Positions 1 to 7,400 of a stretch of 14,125 nucleotides of DNA are shown one piece after another. Both the position numbers and the translations under genes were made by a program. The notes beneath the pieces were generated by a model, which saw only the letters and a list, made by a program, of their open reading frames with translations, did no database searches and had not been told where the DNA came from. The stretch's first letter is position 1, and the number at the start of each line of letters is the position of its first letter. Location of the stretch: positions 1-14,125 of the forward strand of contig CAYOVG010000174.1 of NCBI GenBank assembly GCA_964407285.1, given 5' to 3'. Origin of the DNA: CAYOVG01 sp964407285. GTDB taxonomy: Bacteria; Desulfobacterota; Syntrophobacteria; Syntrophobacterales; Syntrophobacteraceae.

Positions 1-1442
1 ACCATCAGCTCCCTTGAAATCGCATGGTAGTGGCTGCTTATGCTGACAGGTCCAAAGAGCAGCTTGTACCGCGGATTGCAGGCGATGAAACGTCCTATTC
101 CCTTCCACAGGAGCAGCAGGGGTTGATAGGTCTTCTGATATTCCGGACGCACGAAGGACCTGCCCAGTTCGACGGCGGGGGAAATCCGCTCCAGCAGTTC
201 GGTCTTCAGGTTGAAAAGAGTATTGGTGTAGAGGCCGTCCTTTCCGTGGCGGGACAGGATCAGGTCGGTCAAGCCGAGCCTGTAGCCGCCGGCGACCTGG
301 CTGCTTTCCTTGTTCCATAGGAAGAGCTGCAGGTAGTGTTCGTCGAAGTGGTCCACATCGCGGCTGTTCCCCGTCCCCTCGTTCACATCCCGGAACGTGA
401 TCTCCCTGAGTCTCCCGATTTCCGCCAGCGTGTGCGGGATCTGGCCGGCATTCGCCATGATGACCGCGAACTCCTCCGTATCGACCAGCGTCTGTTCCGC
501 CGGCAGCGCCCGGACTTCGCGGGTCACGACGTCCTTCGGCTGCTCGGCCGCAATGGGAGATTGCAGCCGGGATGCGTGGAAGCGCCGTTTGCCGGGAGCC
601 TGTCCGTCCCGAAGCATAGAAGTCCTGAAGCGTATGTACTCCAGCATGCCGCGATCGTCTCCGAATCGATCGACCTTCTCGAAGGGAATGGCTCTTCCCA
701 CTCGCATCCTGACGGTCGATCCCTGCTTGTTCAGCATCTCCCTCGGGAGAAGAACCGTTCGCAGGCGAGGGTGCAACAGCCCGAGCGCATGGAAGAGAAG
801 ACTGTTGGAACCCTCAAAATATACGGGAAGCACTACGGCCTTTGTTCTCCTGATGATGCGTGCAACCGTTTCGCTCCACACCGGATCGACGACTGCCCGT
901 CGGCGCAGGTGCAGGTGCGATACTTCGCCCGCGGGGAAAACCCCCAGCATTCCGCCTGCCCTGACCAGTCCGATGGCCTTCTTGATCGGGCCGATGTTGG
1001 ATTTCACGGCGCCCGCGCCGCCAAAAGGGTTCACATGGATGAAAAGCTCCTGCAGTTCCGCAATATCGATATATCTTAGCAGGTGGTTGGCCATGATCTT
1101 GGCGTCGGGTCTTACCGACAGGAGAACCGACCCGAGGATGAGCCCTTCGACAGCGCCGAAGGGGTGGTTGGCCACCACGATGGTAGGGCCCTTGGTGGGG
1201 ATTCGGGACCGGTCCATTTCGGAAATGTCGTAGCGGATGTCGAGTCCGTCGAGAACTCTGTCCGGGAACGATTTGTCCGCCTGGCCGGACATTACCTTAT
1301 GATACAGCTCATTGAACTTCTCGAAGCGGAAGAATCTCTTCAGGACCATCCCTGAGATTTTTCCCGGATTCGGCGGCAGGAGCCACCCATTGCCCGAATC
1401 CGATACGACCGGCTCAGTATCCACGAACAGTGTGTCCGACAA
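1..1442 (-). CDS. OlsF-like bifunctional acyltransferase (PlsC-type domain fused to OlsB/hemolysin-type N-acyltransferase), 3' end off the left edge
   Basis: I translated the reverse strand by hand; the frame is open from a TTG at 1442 to the window edge (about 480 residues, no stop). The TTG follows a strong ribosome-binding site (GTGGAGG, about 6 nt upstream) and lies just after an in-frame TGA; the first ATG is 31 codons downstream at 1349. Residues ~40-230 form a glycerolipid acyltransferase domain with the motif NHPFGAVE (92-99) standing for the NHx(4-5)D/E box, and VFPAGE (168-173) standing for FPEG. From about residue 340 the sequence resembles the OlsB/hemolysin N-acyltransferase fold, ending in the window with LLFGPVSISSHYH. 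This two-domain order is that of OlsF, which makes ornithine lipids in Serratia and Flavobacterium; related fused or split enzymes make other aminolipids such as glycine lipids. The amino-acid substrate cannot be read from sequence. The gene probably has its own promoter downstream of ftsY. Confidence 0.82.
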   Translation of the reverse strand, partial: MSDTLFVDTEPVVSDSGNGWLLPPNPGKISGMVLKRFFRFEKFNELYHKVMSGQADKSFPDRVLDGLDIRYDISEMDRSRIPTKGPTIVVANHPFGAVEGLILGSVLLSVRPDAKIMANHLLRYIDIAELQELFIHVNPFGGAGAVKSNIGPIKKAIGLVRAGGMLGVFPAGEVSHLHLRRRAVVDPVWSETVARIIRRTKAVVLPVYFEGSNSLLFHALGLLHPRLRTVLLPREMLNKQGSTVRMRVGRAIPFEKVDRFGDDRGMLEYIRFRTSMLRDGQAPGKRRFHASRLQSPIAAEQPKDVVTREVRALPAEQTLVDTEEFAVIMANAGQIPHTLAEIGRLREITFRDVNEGTGNSRDVDHFDEHYLQLFLWNKESSQVAGGYRLGLTDLILSRHGKDGLYTNTLFNLKTELLERISPAVELGRSFVRPEYQKTYQPLLLLWKGIGRFIACNPRYKLLFGPVSISSHYHAISRELM

Positions 1443-1454
1443 TGCGCACCTCCA

Positions 1455-1473
1455 CAGTCAGAATCATTGACTG
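1455..1473 (-). promoter_or_regulatory. Short inverted repeat abutting the acyltransferase ribosome-binding site
   Basis: CAGTCA (1455-1460) and TGACTG (1468-1473) are perfect 6-nt arms around a 7-nt spacer. In the reverse-strand transcript the hairpin would end at the Shine-Dalgarno sequence (about 1446-1455). Six-bp arms can occur by chance, so a role as operator or translation switch is only a suggestion. Confidence 0.25.
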
Positions 1474-1679
1474 ATGCATCTTCCGAAAACGGATGGAAGG
1501 GATAACGGCTGTTTTATCAGGAAACGTTTATAGACGAATGATGTGGCATTCAGGTGTGCGGGATGTGAAGGAAATAGGAAATTTCGTTTTCAGGATTGTG
1601 TCGGTGGATATAACGCGCGAAGTGAAGGGGATTGCCGCATTTGCAGGAGTCTTACGAGGCGAATCCCATGGGGCCCGCA

Positions 1680-1734
1680 GGCCGGGTTCCCGATGATCCA
1701 ACGCCGGAGCGAGGAAACGCGCGGGAACCCGGCC
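1680..1734. terminator. Perfect 13-bp inverted repeat after ftsY, 29-nt loop, no U-tract
   Basis: GGCCGGGTTCCCG (1680-1692) is exactly complementary to CGGGAACCCGGCC (1722-1734). The repeat begins about 20 nt after the ftsY stop codon, where a terminator is expected. Neither side is followed by a run of U, and the 29-nt loop is long, so a standard intrinsic terminator is not certain; an mRNA-stabilising 3' hairpin or a member of a dispersed palindromic repeat family would fit equally well. Confidence 0.5.
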
Positions 1735-1754
1735 GCATGGCGTGGTACGGTGGT

Positions 1755-3005
1755 TTAGAACAACGCCCGGGTAAACTCCTCGGGGTCGAAGGGGCGCAGG
1801 TCCTCCATGGATTCCCCGATGCCGATGTAACGCACGGGCACCTCGAGTTCATCGCAGATGGAGACGACGACTCCACCCCTGGCGGTCCCGTCGAGTTTGG
1901 TGAGGATGAGGCCGGTAATGCCGAGTTCGTCCTTGAACATGCGCGCCTGGGAGAGAGCGTTCTGCCCGGTGGTGGCGTCGAGCACGAGCAGCACCTCGTG
2001 GGGGGCGTCGGGGATTTTCTTCTTGATGACCCGCTGAATCTTCTTCAGTTCCTCCATGAGGTTCACCTTGGTGTGCATGCGGCCCGCCGTATCCAGCAAA
2101 ACGACATCCGCATCGCGCGCAAGGGCCGCTTCCATGCCGTCGAAGGCGACCGCCGAAGGATCGGAGCCGCTCTTCTGCCGGATGACCGGCACTCCGGCCC
2201 GTTCTCCCCAGAGAGTCAACTGCTCCATGGCCGCGGCCCGGAAGGTGTCCGCCGCCACCAGCATCACGTTGAGCCCCGAGAGCTTCAGCTTATGGGCCAG
2301 TTTGCCGGTGGTCGTGGTCTTTCCCACTCCATTGACGCCGATGACCATTATCACGAAGGGCCGCTTCGCCCTCGGGTCCCAGGGATGCGACGGGACGTCC
2401 ACGATTTCCCGCGTTTCATCCCGAAGCTGTCCCCGAAGCTTGTGCGGGTCGCTGAGTTCCTTGCGCTTGACCTTTTCGGACACTCGCCCGAGAAGCAACT
2501 GCGTCGTGCGCACCCCGAGGTCGGAGGTGATCATGATCTCCTCCAGGTTGTCCATGAGGTCGGCATCGATGACCTTCTTCCCCAGGACCAAACGGTCCAC
2601 CCGGTCCGTGAAGTGCTCGCGGGTCTTCTGCATCCGCTCCCGCAGCCTCTTGAAAAAGCGCCGCTTCTCCCGCTCTTCCTCCTCCGGGACTTCCCGGACT
2701 TCTTCATCGAGCCGGTCCTCGATCGCCTCGATATGCGAGACCACATCCTGGTATATGCCCGCTTCCAGGGCTTCCTCGGCTTCCGGTACGGCTACCCCCG
2801 CATCCGTATCGGCTGCGGCCGCCCCTGTCCGGGCATCCGGCGGGGCATGCTCCTCCCCGGAAAACGGGGACATCCCCACATCCGTTCCTCCATCCTCCGA
2901 CTCCGCGGCGCCGGCTTCACCTTCGCGCCGCGCCTCGACACCATCGGTCCCGCTGTCCGCGATATCGGTCTTGTCCTTCTTCTTTCTCTTAAACCATTTG
3001 ATCAT
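1755..3005 (-). CDS. ftsY: FtsY, signal recognition particle receptor GTPase
   Basis: FtsY docks ribosome-SRP complexes at the inner membrane and, as a GTPase pair with Ffh, hands nascent membrane proteins to the Sec translocon. The 416-residue product begins with a basic patch (MIKWFKRKKK) followed by a long acidic, Ala/Glu-rich A domain (about 15-110), which in this family helps membrane contact. The N domain covers roughly 115-210 and the G domain 215-416. Visible GTPase motifs are GVNGVGKT (223-230), DTFRAAA (253-259), DTAGR (305-309), TKLD (369-372) and the closing YIGIGE (393-398). All are intact and the length is normal for proteobacterial FtsY with an A domain. The ATG at 3005 fits the basic N-terminus; a G-rich stretch about 11 nt upstream is a weak ribosome-binding site. 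It is transcribed away from the aldolase gene and appears to be a single-gene unit here. Confidence 0.98.
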   Translation of the reverse strand: MIKWFKRKKKDKTDIADSGTDGVEARREGEAGAAESEDGGTDVGMSPFSGEEHAPPDARTGAAAADTDAGVAVPEAEEALEAGIYQDVVSHIEAIEDRLDEEVREVPEEEEREKRRFFKRLRERMQKTREHFTDRVDRLVLGKKVIDADLMDNLEEIMITSDLGVRTTQLLLGRVSEKVKRKELSDPHKLRGQLRDETREIVDVPSHPWDPRAKRPFVIMVIGVNGVGKTTTTGKLAHKLKLSGLNVMLVAADTFRAAAMEQLTLWGERAGVPVIRQKSGSDPSAVAFDGMEAALARDADVVLLDTAGRMHTKVNLMEELKKIQRVIKKKIPDAPHEVLLVLDATTGQNALSQARMFKDELGITGLILTKLDGTARGGVVVSICDELEVPVRYIGIGESMEDLRPFDPEEFTRALF

Positions 3006-3320
3006 ATGGTCGAATGCCCCCCGGTGAGTGGAAAAAGCTGCAATCCCATTCCATTACAGGTCAAATTGCCATCATTGCTACATATTTATTTACGAGCGAA
3101 ACGCCGTGGTTTATACTCAAAACCCGGATTTTGAATCCGAACACCCAACTTTTACATGTATCACACATGAGGCAAAAAGCAAGCCGGGCTTTCCATCGGC
3201 GTGATGCATCGGAATCGTTGCGGAACACTCGCAGCACCGCACTGCGTCCGTTGCGACCCGGAGATACGCGGTCCCGGTGTGTTCGGTTCAGGCGCTTACT
3301 TTATACAACAAGGATCTTTC
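3006..3320. other. 315-bp divergent intergenic region between ftsY and the aldolase gene
   Basis: The region near ftsY is AT-richer (about 3040-3170) and carries the likely plus-strand promoter at 3089-3117. From about 3180 to 3300 it becomes GC-rich again. An open frame runs in the aldolase frame from an ATG at 3201, but its first 40 residues do not look like the aldolase family and it has no good ribosome-binding site, so I read this part as a leader. I could not find a clear consensus promoter for ftsY on the reverse strand. Confidence 0.5.
3089..3117 (+). promoter_or_regulatory. Likely sigma-70-type promoter for the class II aldolase gene
   Basis: TTTACG at 3089-3094 (four of six to TTGACA) and TATACT at 3112-3117 (five of six to TATAAT) are separated by exactly 17 bp. 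Transcription would start near 3124, directly before a small hairpin (CGGATT/AATCCG, 3125-3139), giving a leader of roughly 200 nt ahead of the ATG at 3321. Another TATACA lies at 3302-3307, but it has no good -35 and is very close to the start codon. Confidence 0.45.
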
Positions 3321-3956
3321 ATGAGAGAGGAACTCGGTTATCGCACGGAGATAGTCAACGTTTGCCGCAGGATGGAAAACAAGGGATTGATTGCGGCGAC
3401 GGATGGAAATGTGAGCTGCCGCGTCGGGCCGGATAGAATGCTCCTGACACCCAGCGGGGTCCCCAAAGGAGAACTCAACCCCGTGGACCTTCTCCTCATG
3501 GACCTGGAAGGCAAGGTAATCGCCGGCAGGGGCAAGCCTTCCAGTGAAATTCGACTGCACCTCCTCGTGTATCGGATGCGCCCGGACGTACAGGCGGTGG
3601 TGCATGCCCATCCCCCGCTCCTGACCGCTTTCACTCTTGCCGGCATGCCGTTTCTCGCCGAAGCCCTCCCGGAGGTGTGGCTGACGATCGGCGCTGTCCC
3701 CACGGCCCCCTACGCCACCCCGACCACCGAGGAAGTTCCCGGTTCCGTCGCACCGTTCGTCGAAAAACACCAGGCGGTTCTCCTGGAGCGGCATGGTTCG
3801 CTTACGATGGGAGACAGCGTCAAACAGGCGTACCTGAGGCTCGAGAAGCTGGAGCATGCGGCCCATACCCTCTTCTACTCCCAGGTCCTTGCGAACCGAT
3901 GCCCCGCGCCGCTGTCCGACGGCGAGTTGGCGAGATTGAGGCAACTCTTGTGCTGA
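3321..3956 (+). CDS. Class II aldolase (L-fuculose-phosphate aldolase / AraD family)
   Basis: Enzymes of this family use zinc to cleave sugar-1-phosphates such as fuculose-1-phosphate into dihydroxyacetone phosphate and an aldehyde. The 211-residue length matches E. coli FucA (215). The zinc and catalytic residues are all visible: Glu76 in KPSSEIRLH, His95 and His97 in VVHAHPP, and His158 in LERHGS; each is three residues beyond the FucA positions (Glu73, His92, His94, His155). The family phosphate-binding stretches ATDGNVSCR (26-34) and LTPSGVPKG (42-50) are also present. The ATG at 3321 is chosen over the upstream ATG at 3201 because AAGGAT lies about 6 nt before it and family similarity begins there. 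No sugar kinase or isomerase gene is adjacent, so the substrate is open: fuculose-, deoxyribulose- or methylthioribulose-phosphate are all possible, including a salvage role for by-products of S-adenosylmethionine enzymes. Confidence 0.9.
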   Translation: MREELGYRTEIVNVCRRMENKGLIAATDGNVSCRVGPDRMLLTPSGVPKGELNPVDLLLMDLEGKVIAGRGKPSSEIRLHLLVYRMRPDVQAVVHAHPPLLTAFTLAGMPFLAEALPEVWLTIGAVPTAPYATPTTEEVPGSVAPFVEKHQAVLLERHGSLTMGDSVKQAYLRLEKLEHAAHTLFYSQVLANRCPAPLSDGELARLRQLLC

Positions 3957-3994
3957 TGGCGCCATGACGGCGGAGTACCCGCAATAACCGGCGT

Positions 3995-4038
3995 ATCCCC
4001 GGATATCCTCTCCATGGATTTTACGGATATCCGGGGAT
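3995..4038. terminator. Perfect 14-bp inverted repeat between convergent genes
   Basis: ATCCCCGGATATCC (3995-4008) pairs exactly with GGATATCCGGGGAT (4025-4038) around a 16-nt loop. It starts 38 nt after the aldolase stop and ends 20 nt short of the convergent small gene's stop, the typical place for a bidirectional terminator. There is no clear U-tract on either strand. Each arm also contains the 8-bp palindrome GGATATCC. Confidence 0.6.
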
Positions 4039-4058
4039 GGGCTTCATCTCATGCTGGT

Positions 4059-4205
4059 CTATTCCACACAGGGCGAGCAGTTGTTCCCGTCGTCCAGGCA
4101 TTCCTCGCAAAAGGATTCATGGCATCTCTTGCAGTCATCCAGCGTGTCTTCTCGTTCGAAGTCATAGCCGCATGCGGAACAATCGAATTTATTCTCAAAG
4201 TACAT
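4059..4205 (-). CDS. 48-residue four-CxxC zinc-finger-like protein
   Basis: I found this by reading the reverse strand: ATG at 4205, TAG at 4059-4061, with a strong AAGGAGAA ribosome-binding site about 6 nt before the ATG. The product is small and acidic, with eight cysteines in four regular pairs: C9-x2-C12, C25-x2-C28, C33-x2-C36 and C43-x2-C46, plus His29. The spacing between pairs (12, 4 and 6 residues) suggests two metal sites, probably zinc, in a zinc-ribbon or cross-braced RING/FYVE-like fold. I do not recognise the family. It could be a small regulator, an adaptor or a metal-binding protein. It is transcribed in the same direction as sbcC but lies 277 nt downstream of it, with a hairpin between, so it probably has its own promoter in the AT-rich stretch 4210-4320. 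Confidence 0.75.
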   Translation of the reverse strand: MYFENKFDCSACGYDFEREDTLDDCKRCHESFCEECLDDGNNCSPCVE

Positions 4206-4375
4206 GGTGTTTCTCCTTGACCGAATTCAATTATCTATTATGGGTTATGACCGCTCATTCCGTTGGATATGATCAAAATATAAGCACAAAATGCCGATAA
4301 TTCGACAGGTGCGGTATTGATTTCTCGGGAATGATGCATCGGGGCGGGTTTCGTTTGCGTCGCTGACGGTGGGGA

Positions 4376-4430
4376 GGTCGGGAGATCTGCGATTGCGCTT
4401 GCGGCGCGGTCTCCCGACCGCGCCGCAGGC
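4376..4430. terminator. Hairpin after sbcC with an overlapping alternative pairing
   Basis: GCTTGCGGCGCGGT (4397-4410) and ACCGCGCCGCAGGC (4417-4430) form a 14-bp stem with one G-U pair and a loop of CTCCCG. It starts about 53 nt after the sbcC stop, as expected for a terminator, but no U-tract follows on the reverse strand. A second perfect 10-bp repeat, GGTCGGGAGA (4376-4385) with TCTCCCGACC (4410-4419), uses part of the same sequence, so the two structures exclude each other. Confidence 0.5.
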
Positions 4431-4482
4431 AGTGATGGACTTGCACGGGCGGCGGATGCATTCCGGGTCCGCCGGTGTCCGC

Positions 4483-7400
4483 TTACGCCGTCACCGTGAT
4501 TCGGCTCGTATCTCCGCCTTCCCTTTCCACCTGGATGCGGACGGGGATTTCAGCCGCCAGGCGCTTGATGTGCGATATGATGCCCACCATCTTGCCCGTC
4601 GCCTGCAGTCCCTTGAGCGCTGCAATCACCTTGTAGAGCATTTCGTCGTCCAGGCTTCCGAAACCCTCGTCCAGGAAGAGAGATTCGATTTTACGGTCCC
4701 TGCTCGCCAGGTCCGACAGCCCCAGCGCCAGGCACAGGCTCACGAGGAAGGACTCGCCTCCGGAGAGCGTGTGGACGGACCTGCGCTCCTTTTCCTGCAG
4801 ACTGTCCTCGATGAGCAGACCCAGCCCGTCTTCCGGGAGCGGTCGCAGGCAGTAGCGTCCGCTCAGCATTTCGAGATGCCGGTTGGTTCGCTCCAAAAGG
4901 TTTTCCAGCATGAGCCGCTGGAGTCTCCTGTTGACCTCGGCGGTGTCGTGCGACTGCAGAACGCTTTGTTCCGCGCTTGCGCGGGCGCAGACCTTCTCCT
5001 GCTCTTCGATGGCCCGGAGCAATCCGCCGTACTCGGCCGCGAGGTCGCGCTGCCTCTTCAAAAGCCCGTTTGCGGCATCCATCTCGTTTTGCAGAGCATC
5101 GCGGCGCGCCTCAGCCTCCCCGATCCCGGTCCGCACCATATCCACGGTTTCGCCGGATTCTCCATCACCCTGCGCGTGCTCGCCTGCCGGGACCTCCGAA
5201 CGGGCCGCCTCCAGTTCGTTCCTGGTCTCCTCACAGCGGAGCCGCGCCTCGGCGAGAATGTCTTCGGCATCCTGCCAACGCCTTTCTATGGCTTCAAGCT
5301 CCTCGACATCCTCCAGGTACTCCCTGATCTCATCGATGGATTCGAGCCCCGCCGAAACCGCCTTTTCCGTGAGTTCCCGTTCGGCCGCTTCCGCCGCCGC
5401 GGCCGCCTTGCGCGCGCGATCCTCCAGACCCGGCAGAGCGGCCCGCAATTCCTCCAGCGCACGCTGGAGAGCTTCCAGTTCCTGCCCGACGGCCGCGCTT
5501 TCCGCCTCCAGTGACGCAATCGCTTCCTGCATGGACTGCTGCTCGCGAACCGGGTCCAGGTCTCCGAAGAGGTTCTCCCGCTCGGTTTTGAGCGCCGCCA
5601 GCCTGTCTTGTATGGCCTGGACTTCCGTCCCCAGCGCATCGACCTGGGCCTGCAGTTCCTCGATCTCTCCCGGAAGCGTCGTCTTCCGGTTCTCCAGTTC
5701 GACCACCCGCTCCGCGAGCATCTCGATTTCCCGTGACCGGCGGCGGTAGCTCTCTCCGCGTTCCTTCAACCGCTGAACCAGGCTCATCTCCCTCCCCGGT
5801 TCCGGCAGTTGCTCGCCGTAGACGGCCAGGAGAACCAGCAGGTCTCTCTTGATTTCTTCCTCCGCATCCCGGAGGCTCTTCAGTTCATTTTCAAAATTGT
5901 CCACCGTCTTCCGATGGGATGCATGCTCTTCCCGCAGAGCATTCCTGTTCTCCTCCTCGATGGAGAGCCTCTCCCGGCTCTTGAGAAGAGCGCGGTCCCA
6001 CCACCCGGCAATCCAGCCATGCCAACGGACGGAACGTATGCGGGCCTTGATCCGCCGGATTTCCGCTTTGCGGGACCGCATTTCATCCCGAACGAAATCC
6101 GGCGTGGAGAGGGGCCAGTCGACGCCGGCCTGAGCGCGGGCCGCAGCCCAATCCTCATCGAGGGAGCGGATTGTTTCGACTTTGTCTCGGATCTGCGCGA
6201 TTTTGCCATCCACGTCCTCGAGCTCTTTCCTCAAGGCGTCAACCCTGCTCCGTTGCGATTCGAGTTCACGGTCGGATTCTCCGGTGTCCGGCGGGCCGTT
6301 CTCCACGAATGGATGGTCCGTCGCGCCGCACAGGGGGCAGGGGCCGCCGGGGTTGAGCAGTGAGCGGTCCGGAGCCAGCCTCTTCACGATCTCGGTCCAT
6401 GGGGCATCCTTTTCCATCCGGACAAGGCGTTCCCGTTCCGCGGCCAGGGAGCGAACCAGGGTTTCCCTTTCCCCTTCCAGCCGCGCCATGGCTCCGAGAA
6501 CGTCGTCACCGCCGTCCAGCTTGCGGTACTTTTTGGCGATGCGTTCGAGCCCCTTGCAGGCGTCCAACCCGGTGATTTCTTCCTCGCAGCGAGCGGTCAG
6601 GGATTCGAGCGTATCGTCTTCGAGCAATTCCGCAATGCGCCGGTCTCGCGCGTCTTTTCGAGCGGCGTGCTTTTCCGCCTTTGCGCGCGCTTTCTCGACT
6701 TTTCGGTCGGCCTGCTCCAGGTTGCCCGCCGCGCGCCGTAGCGCATTGTCGGCGGCGGATTCCCAGGTGTGGTGTTCGTCCATTTTGCGCCGCAGTTCGG
6801 CGAGCCGTGTCAGTCCCCCTTCCATGGCGGGAATGTCGGCTTCGATGCGGCTGTTCGATTCATTGTCTTCAATCCACTGTTCAAGTTCCTTCCGGTTCGT
6901 TCCGGTTTCGGCAATTTCGCTATCGATGTCGGATTGCTGCTGAATTTTCTCCTTCCGCCGACGCTCGACTTCTTCATACCGGGACACCGCTTCCATGAAC
7001 TGCCCGTTCGCTTCGGCGATTTCCTTGTCGCGGCGGATGACGTCCCCCATCTCTTCGCCACGCTCTTCGAGTCGGAGCCGGACGCGCTCCAGGTCCGACG
7101 CGTTGCGCCGGAGTTGTTCTTCCAGGTCCGCGATCCGCTCCAGGTGAGACTGAATATCCGCCCCGGTCCGGTTCAATTCTTCCGATGCGGTTTCTTTCTC
7201 GGCGCTCAGCCCGTCAAAGGCTGCCAGGTCTTCCTCGAAAGGCAGGGCTTTCCTGGCCCGCTCCGTCCGGTCGAATTCGGATTGGGCCTCGATGTAGCGG
7301 GTCTGCGCCTCCGCCAGCGCCTGTCCGGCATCGAAATCGGAGGCCGAGAGCGCTTCTATCCGTTCGTGCCACTCCTCCCGCGCTTTGAGGTCGCCCAGGA

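Larger units (their letters stand above)
1443..1754. other. 312-bp gap between ftsY and the OlsF-like gene
   Basis: I see no convincing gene here. It holds the long inverted repeat at 1680-1734 after ftsY, an AT-richer stretch around 1500-1620 that could carry the promoter of the acyltransferase gene (a TATAAA on the reverse strand near 1530, without a good -35), and a small inverted repeat CAGTCA/TGACTG at 1455-1473. The last lies right against the ribosome-binding site of the acyltransferase gene, so it may be an operator half-site pair or a 5'-leader hairpin. Confidence 0.5.

Noticed and set aside
336..1233. Overlapping plus-strand open frames in the first 1.2 kb
   Set aside because: The reverse strand carries a clear acyltransferase through the whole stretch; the plus frames show no family features.
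1632..3134. 500-codon plus-strand open frame opposite ftsY
   Set aside because: It is the antisense shadow of ftsY in a GC-rich genome; the product is His/Arg/Pro-rich with no recognisable family, while ftsY on the other strand is unambiguous.
3201..3320. N-terminal extension of the aldolase from an upstream ATG
   Set aside because: The extra 40 residues have no family similarity and no ribosome-binding site, whereas the ATG at 3321 has AAGGAT upstream and gives the normal family length.
3288..3965. 225-codon minus-strand frame opposite the aldolase
   Set aside because: The plus strand has the complete zinc-aldolase motif set; the minus frame has a low-quality composition.
4273..4461. 62-codon minus-strand frame downstream of sbcC
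   Set aside because: It runs across the hairpin region, has a His/Arg/Pro-rich composition and no good ribosome-binding site.
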